17,515 nucleotides of DNA from assembly GCA_036389695.1 (NCBI GenBank), contig DASVWG010000263.1, positions 1 through 17,515 on the forward strand, given 5' to 3'. A model generated the notes under the pieces. The model did not search any database, was not told the DNA's origin, and was given only the letters and a program-made list of their open reading frames with translations. This stretch comes from JALZHR01 sp036389695. GTDB taxonomy: Bacteria; Acidobacteriota; Blastocatellia; Pyrinomonadales; Pyrinomonadaceae. Both the position numbers and the translations under genes were made by a program. Of the stretch, positions 13,973 through 17,515 are shown piece by piece; position 1 is the stretch's first letter, and each line of letters starts with the position of its first letter.

Positions 13973-14872
13973 CTAAAACGCGCAGTGATAATTTCCGCCT
14001 TCAAACGCGCGAATCCATTTGCCGCCGCTGCGGCGATAGGCGATAAAACCGCTGCCTTCCAAGCCTTGCGTGTAAGTGAAAATCTCGCCCGTTTTGTCGC
14101 CGTTGTATTCCAGAACGTCGAGCAGAAGCTCGCAATAAATGCCCGAATCGACGCCTTTGATGTCTGCGCCGCTCATCATTTCGTCCTCGGTGACGTTTTT
14201 GAATTCGCTGAAACCGAAAGCGTATTTTCCGGCTTTGTTTTTGTCGGCGATAAAAAACAGAACGGCGCGGCTCGTCGCGGAAGTTTCGACGTAGGACGAG
14301 CCGACGATTTCGGCTTTTCCGTCCGCTTCGACGTCGAGCGCCGTCATATTATGGAATTTCAGATTTTTTAAAGCGTTCGCCGCGACTTTTTGTTTGGCAA
14401 ATTCGGCGCGCACCAGAGCGGTGATTTCGGTACGCTCGTCGGCGGTCGGCTGGCGGCGCGCGAATTTTGTCGCGGACGGCGGCGCGTTGGTGGCTAAAGC
14501 CATGACAAAACCGCCTAATTTCGCTTTGGTCGATTTGGTCAAAACGTCCGCCATATTAGACGAACATTCCGCTTTCGGGTCGGAGCTTTTGACCGTCACC
14601 ACGCCGTCGCTCGCGCCGCCGAAAATCAGGCTGTAGGAAGTTTTCGGCTTGTAATAAGTTTTCGCGAAAAGGATTTTGACTTTTTCCTCGTCGCCACCGT
14701 CCGATGCCGGAACGAGCTTGCCTTTTTCAATCAGCGCAATCGGTTCGAGCGTTTTTCCGTCGTTCAAAACGGCGAAAATTATCGGCTTCGGCTTTTGTCC
14801 GAAAATGGTCGAAACCGTCAAAATAAACAGTAAAATGCAGGCGAAAGGTTTAGCGAAAGATGTTTTTCTCAC
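13973..14872 (-). CDS. Secreted protein of unknown function
   Basis: A 299-residue protein with an N-terminal signal peptide (VRKTSFAKPFACILLF..., cleavage near residue 24 at FGQ). I do not recognise a family. The rest is a mixed alpha/beta globular sequence with a Thr/Ala-rich central helix (QPTADERTEITALVRAEFAK) and an aromatic C-terminus (GFIAYRRSGGKWIRAFEGG). The segments ALDVEADGKAEIVGSS and LEYNGDKTGEIFTY resemble the Asp/Gly turns of FG-GAP-like or VCBS-like repeats, only weakly. The frame reaches a TTG at 14899, but the GTG at 14872-14870 is preferred because GAGGAG lies 7 nt upstream and the signal peptide begins there. It is flanked by terminator-like and repeat hairpins, so probably monocistronic. 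Confidence 0.75.
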   Translation of the reverse strand: MRKTSFAKPFACILLFILTVSTIFGQKPKPIIFAVLNDGKTLEPIALIEKGKLVPASDGGDEEKVKILFAKTYYKPKTSYSLIFGGASDGVVTVKSSDPKAECSSNMADVLTKSTKAKLGGFVMALATNAPPSATKFARRQPTADERTEITALVRAEFAKQKVAANALKNLKFHNMTALDVEADGKAEIVGSSYVETSATSRAVLFFIADKNKAGKYAFGFSEFKNVTEDEMMSGADIKGVDSGIYCELLLDVLEYNGDKTGEIFTYTQGLEGSGFIAYRRSGGKWIRAFEGGNYHCAF

Positions 14873-14879
14873 AGGTTGG

Positions 14880-14885
14880 CTCCTC
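14880..14885 (-). promoter_or_regulatory. Ribosome-binding site of the secreted protein gene
   Basis: Minus strand GAGGAG, 7 nt from the GTG at 14872. It lies inside the longer TTG-initiated reading frame and decides the start in favour of GTG. Confidence 0.7.
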
Positions 14886-14900
14886 GATTTTGAATTCAAA

Positions 14901-14966
14901 TAAAAAATGCGAAAAAACGCCGGAAAATCAAAGCGAATGTCTTCCTTTTTCGGTGCTTTTTCGCAT
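14901..14966 (-). terminator. Terminator-like hairpin after P5C dehydrogenase
   Basis: Long imperfect stem: minus strand ATGCGAAAAAGCACCGAAAA (14966-14947) pairs with TTTTCCGGCGTTTTTTCGCAT (14927-14907), followed by a run of T (14906-14902). It begins 20 nt past the stop of the dehydrogenase gene. A-rich and T-rich flanks on both sides could make it work in either direction. Confidence 0.65.
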
Positions 14967-14986
14967 ATTTGGTTGACGCGAACGGC

Positions 14987-16561
14987 TTAAATTTTTTGCG
15001 AGACTAATTTCGCCTGCATAAACTGCAAAAGATATTCGCGCCCGCCCGCTTTCGAGTCCGTGCCGCTCATATTGAAGCCGCCGAACGGGTGCGCGCCGAC
15101 CATCGCGCCGGTGCATTTGCGGTTGAAATAAAGATTGCCGACGTGAAATTCGCGCCGCGCTTTTTCCAGTCTGCCCTGGCTGGTCGAATAAACCGCGCCG
15201 GTCAAGCCGTACTCCGTGTCGTTGGCGATTTCCAGCGCGTGGTCGAAATCCCGCGCTTTAATCACCGCCAGAACGGGCGCGAAAATTTCTTCCTGCTCAA
15301 TCGTGCTCTGCGGCTGAACGTCGTCGATAATCGTCGGCTCGACGTAAAAACCGTTTTCGCTCGTGCCCGCGCCGCCGACCAGAACCTTTCCGCCTTCCTC
15401 GATTCCCTTCTGAATCATCGAAGTCGCTTTGTCGAAAGATTTCTGGTTGATAACCGCCGCGACGTTCGTTTCCGGCTCTTCGGGTGCGCCGATTTTCAGT
15501 TTTTTCGTCAAATCGACGACTTTTTCAATCAACCGGTCGTGAACTTTTTCGTCCACAATCAGGCGCGAGCAAGCCGAGCATTTCTGTCCCTGAAAACCGA
15601 AAGCCGACGCGACGACGCCCTGCGCCGCCGAATCCAAATCGGCGTCGTCCGCCACGATAATCGCGTCTTTGCCGCCCATTTCTGCGACGACGCGTTTAAT
15701 CCAGCGCTGACCTTTGACCGTTTTCGCCGCCTGCTCGTAAATGTGCAGACCGACGGTTTTCGAGCCGGTAAACGAGATAAAACGCACTTTCGGACTGCCG
15801 ACCATAAATTCGCCGACGCGCGTTCCCGAACCGGCGACGAAATTCACGACGCCCGCCGGAAGCCCGACTTCTTCCAGCACTTCCATAAATTTATAAGCAA
15901 TCGCCGGCGCGTCGGGCGAAGGCTTCAAAACCGTCGTGTTTCCCGTGACAACCGCGCTCAGAGTCATTCCCGCCATAATCGCGAGCGGGAAATTCCACGG
16001 CGGAATTATCGCGCCGACGCCGAGCGGAATGTATTCGATGCGATTGTCTTCGCCGGGAAACGGAACGACCGGCTGCGGCTGCGCCCAGCGCAGCATCTCG
16101 CGCCCGTAAAACTCGCAGAAATCAATCGCCTCCGCCGTGTCACCGTCCGCTTCCGCCCACGTTTTGCCGACTTCCAAAACCATCCACGCCGAAAAATAAT
16201 GTTTTCTTTCACGCAAAATCGCCGCGACTTTGAAAACGTATTCCGCGCGCTCTTCGGCGGAAACGTTTTTCCACGTTTCGAACGCCGCCGTCGCCGCGTC
16301 AATCGCTCGTTCGACCAGATTTTCCGCGTCCGCATCGGCATCGGAAAAACGCCCGACGATTTGCGTTTTGTTCGACGGGTTAATGCTCTCAAACTTCGTC
16401 GGCAAATCAATTTTCTCGCCGCCGATGATAACCGGATAATCGCGTCCAAGCTCGCCTTTCACCTGTTCCAAAGCCGCGCGCATCGCTTCGGCGTTTTCCG
16501 GTTTTGAATAATCGGTAAACGGCTCGTTTCTGAATTCGTCTAAAACTCTCTGTGTTTGCAT
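14987..16561 (-). CDS. L-glutamate gamma-semialdehyde (1-pyrroline-5-carboxylate) dehydrogenase
   Basis: NAD-dependent oxidation of glutamate semialdehyde to glutamate, the second step of proline catabolism and also used in arginine catabolism. It is 524 residues and closely follows the RocA/PruA type: EPFTDYSKPEN at the N-terminus, LGVGAIIPPWNFPLAIMAG (cofactor region), SFTGSKTVGLHIYE, VVAEMGGKDAIIV with the general-base Glu, GFQGQKCSACSRLIV with the catalytic Cys, EEIFAPVLA, and LYFNRKCTGAMVG/HPFGGFNMSGTDSKAGG near the end. The frame extends to 16639, but ATG 16561-16559 is chosen because GAGGG lies upstream and the family starts there. No proline dehydrogenase is visible nearby. It lies 26 nt after the zinc-ribbon gene and ends in a terminator. 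Confidence 0.95.
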   Translation of the reverse strand: MQTQRVLDEFRNEPFTDYSKPENAEAMRAALEQVKGELGRDYPVIIGGEKIDLPTKFESINPSNKTQIVGRFSDADADAENLVERAIDAATAAFETWKNVSAEERAEYVFKVAAILRERKHYFSAWMVLEVGKTWAEADGDTAEAIDFCEFYGREMLRWAQPQPVVPFPGEDNRIEYIPLGVGAIIPPWNFPLAIMAGMTLSAVVTGNTTVLKPSPDAPAIAYKFMEVLEEVGLPAGVVNFVAGSGTRVGEFMVGSPKVRFISFTGSKTVGLHIYEQAAKTVKGQRWIKRVVAEMGGKDAIIVADDADLDSAAQGVVASAFGFQGQKCSACSRLIVDEKVHDRLIEKVVDLTKKLKIGAPEEPETNVAAVINQKSFDKATSMIQKGIEEGGKVLVGGAGTSENGFYVEPTIIDDVQPQSTIEQEEIFAPVLAVIKARDFDHALEIANDTEYGLTGAVYSTSQGRLEKARREFHVGNLYFNRKCTGAMVGAHPFGGFNMSGTDSKAGGREYLLQFMQAKLVSQKI

Positions 16562-16587
16562 TTTTCCCTCGCTTTTAAAAATATTTT

Positions 16588-16809
16588 TTATCTCTCCGGT
16601 AAACTTAAATCGTAATCGTAAAATTCTAATTTTCTGCAATTCCGGCAGCGATATATATCTAAGCTGACGACACGCTCATCTAAATCCGCAAACGCGCCGA
16701 TAAGCATTTCCCAGCCGCCGGACATTCCGCCCGTTCTGAGCGGAAGCTGTCCCAGATACTCTAAAGTCATGTTACAGGAAACACATTTCGGACGCGCCGG
16801 ACTTTCCAC
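16588..16809 (-). CDS. Small zinc-ribbon protein, unknown function
   Basis: A 73-residue protein with two Cys pairs, KCVSCNM (about 8-13) and YRCRNCRKLEFYDY (about 53-66), which should form a zinc ribbon. The segment between (LPLRTGGMSGGWEMLIGAF) is Gly-rich. I recognise the general shape (small ribbon proteins with a Gly/Trp middle and a final C-x-x-C-x-x-x-E-F/Y) but no specific function. The start is GTG at 16809-16807, with GGGAG upstream; that ribosome-binding site lies inside a copy of the def 3' end. It lies between hicB and the dehydrogenase gene. Confidence 0.72.
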   Translation of the reverse strand: MESPARPKCVSCNMTLEYLGQLPLRTGGMSGGWEMLIGAFADLDERVVSLDIYRCRNCRKLEFYDYDLSLPER

Positions 16810-16812
16810 TTT

Positions 16813-16856
16813 TCACTCCCATTTGCCGGTTTTCTGCAATTTTCTAATCCTTCGCT
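16813..16856 (-). repeat. Orphan copy of the def 3' end (direct repeat, right of hicB stop)
   Basis: On the minus strand this codes RRIRKLQKTGKWE and a stop, against RKIRKLQKTGKWE and a stop at the real def end (17287-17330). Only 6 of the 44 bases clearly differ within the 14 aligned codons. Four of the five changed codons, counting the TAA/TGA stop, are synonymous; the fifth is Lys to Arg. It begins 7 nt after the hicB stop and provides the ribosome-binding site of the zinc-ribbon gene. Together with the def end it brackets hicAB. Confidence 0.88.
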
Positions 16857-16863
16857 CAATAAT

Positions 16864-17088
16864 TTAAGCTGCTTGCAAAATAACTTCTTTCGGTTCAGGT
16901 AAAGGCGTTCCGTCTTCCTTGTAAATTTCTATTACCTCTTCGATTGCCTCGCTCAATTCTTTAAAAACCTCAAGCGCATCGTCGCCGTGAACACCGCCAT
17001 ACATTAATTCGGGGCACATTCCGATAAAACAATTATCTTCATCGCTCCAATACACGATTTTTTTGTAAAGGTCAGCTTCTTTTCTCAT
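16864..17088 (-). CDS. hicB: HicB-family antitoxin
   Basis: A 74-residue antitoxin of the HicAB type II toxin-antitoxin systems. The partial RNase H-like HicB fold is visible: KKIVYWSDEDNCFIGMCPEL (first two strands; the usual D-x-x-x-x-a-x-x-P-x-l pattern), the Gly-turn YGGVHGDDALEVFKELSEAI, and the closing helix and tail VIEIYKEDGTPLPEPKE. There is no separate DNA-binding domain after it, unlike longer HicB proteins. The ATG is at 17088-17086. It overlaps the frame that hicA would use if its frameshift were repaired. HicB normally neutralises HicA and represses the operon. Confidence 0.88.
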   Translation of the reverse strand: MRKEADLYKKIVYWSDEDNCFIGMCPELMYGGVHGDDALEVFKELSEAIEEVIEIYKEDGTPLPEPKEVILQAA

Positions 17089-17283
17089 TTGCTTTTACCT
17101 CATTAAGCGCTTCCTTGACCTGTTTGATTTGATATTTTGCGCATCGTTTCCCTCTTTACCAGAAATTGTAACTGGTTTCGAACAAAGCGGATGCGTATAG
17201 TTTCGATGGCTTCCCTTTCCGCCACGATTCGTGAAACCGTTGCGCTCAAGCTCGGCAATCAATTCTTTAATCTTCGGCGGCAT
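17072..17283 (-). pseudogene. hicA: HicA-family mRNA interferase toxin, probable frameshift
   Basis: HicA toxins are small double-stranded-RNA-binding-fold ribonucleases that cut mRNA. The N-terminus is typical: PPKIKELIAELERNGF, then RGGKGSHRNYTHPL with the catalytic His in GSH, and KPVTISGKEGNDAQ. As written, the frame then continues NIKSNRSRKRLMR and stops at 17095 (62 residues). Adding one A to the A-run at 17135-17138 restores KYQIKQVKEALNEVKANEKRS with a stop at 17072-17074 (70 residues), which is the expected C-terminal helix and overlaps hicB by 17 nt. So there is a 1-nt deletion, a sequencing error in a homopolymer, or slippage. The catalytic His is kept. The ATG is at 17283, 3 nt after the def stop. 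Confidence 0.82.
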
Positions 17284-17286
17284 TGA

Positions 17287-17515
17287 TTATTCCCATTTGC
17301 CGGTCTTCTGCAATTTACGAATCTTTCGCTTCGCCATTTCTCTTTTCAGCATCGTCATTCTGTCCAGAAAAACGATTCCGTCGCAGTGGTCTGTCTCGTG
17401 CAGCACGCAGCGCGCCGTTAAATCCGTGCCGTCGAGTTCCTGCACGTTTCCGAAAACGTCCTGGTAGCGCACGACGGTTCGCACTTCGCGTTTGACCTGC
17501 GTGTAAATTCCGGGA
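17287..17515 (-). CDS. def: Peptide deformylase (5' end outside window)
   Basis: Removes the formyl group from nascent N-terminal Met, undoing the product of Fmt. Only the C-terminal 75 residues are visible. The zinc-binding, catalytic motif III is clear as CVLHETDHCDGIVFLDRM (HExxH). It is preceded by IYTQVKREVRTVVRYQD, matching the strand after the EGCLS motif, which lies beyond the window, and followed by the basic C-terminal helix ending RKIRKLQKTGKWE. Its last 44 nt are repeated at 16813-16856, beyond hicAB. The end of the gene also carries the GGGAA ribosome-binding site used by hicA. Confidence 0.94.
   Translation of the reverse strand, partial: PGIYTQVKREVRTVVRYQDVFGNVQELDGTDLTARCVLHETDHCDGIVFLDRMTMLKREMAKRKIRKLQKTGKWE

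Noticed and set aside
16562..16639. Longer P5C dehydrogenase with extra N-terminus
   Set aside because: It starts at TTG inside the zinc-ribbon gene; ATG 16561 matches the family start and has its own ribosome-binding site.

Overview
This 17.5 kb window is a dense bacterial chromosome segment in which every recognisable gene lies on the minus strand. It reads from a truncated def at the right edge to a truncated rplI at the left edge. Gene content and order (def...fmt-trhO-rsmB-PASTA-rpe, then ispE-tRNA-Gln-prs-rplY-pth-rpsF-rpsR-rplI), together with several secreted TPR or BamD-like proteins, fit a Gram-negative, free-living lineage. My best guess is Acidobacteriota (Blastocatellia-like). 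That assignment is inference from synteny and protein style, not from a search.

Layout in transcription order, right to left. (1) 17515-16588: the end of peptide deformylase, a small hicA-hicB toxin-antitoxin module, and a small zinc-ribbon gene. (2) 16561-14987: 1-pyrroline-5-carboxylate dehydrogenase, ending in a terminator-like hairpin. (3) 14872-13973: a secreted protein of unknown function. (4) 13810-9281: a tightly packed translation and housekeeping run of fmt, trhO, rsmB, a membrane-anchored PASTA protein and rpe. (5) 9154-4949: envelope proteins, namely a BamD-like coiled-coil/TPR protein, a four-helix membrane protein and a large TPR protein. (6) 4835-1: ispE, tRNA-Gln(UUG), prs, rplY/ctc, pth, rpsF, rpsR and rplI. 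Most genes serve protein synthesis: initiator formylation and deformylation, rRNA and tRNA modification, peptidyl-tRNA recycling and ribosomal proteins. Precursor pathways (PRPP, isoprenoid, pentose phosphate) are interspersed.

The most unusual content is non-coding. Seven intergenic gaps each hold an inverted-repeat element whose two arms are tandem arrays of a 7-bp unit, most often four units per arm, around a short core that often carries its own small hairpin. The 7-mer differs between elements (ATTTTAG, AGGGATG, GGTCTTT, TAACTGA, GACCTTT/GATTTTT). Elements with the same 7-mer also share core sequence, and in all but one case the upstream gene's stop codon lies 0-15 nt from the element. 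An eighth heptamer array of 13 units lies in frame inside rsmB and adds a heptapeptide-periodic insert just after the SAM-binding motif. The arrangement resembles heptameric short tandem repeats known from filamentous cyanobacteria, but I know of no description of this hairpin architecture in such a genome.

The second unusual region is hicAB. The toxin gene appears to carry a 1-nt deletion that changes its C-terminus. The module lies between two copies of the last 44 nt of def, which differ mainly at synonymous sites; this suggests a cassette that entered at the def 3' end and rebuilt it. No gap longer than 300 bases lacks a gene, and I see no plus-strand genes, CRISPR arrays, insertion sequences or rRNA.
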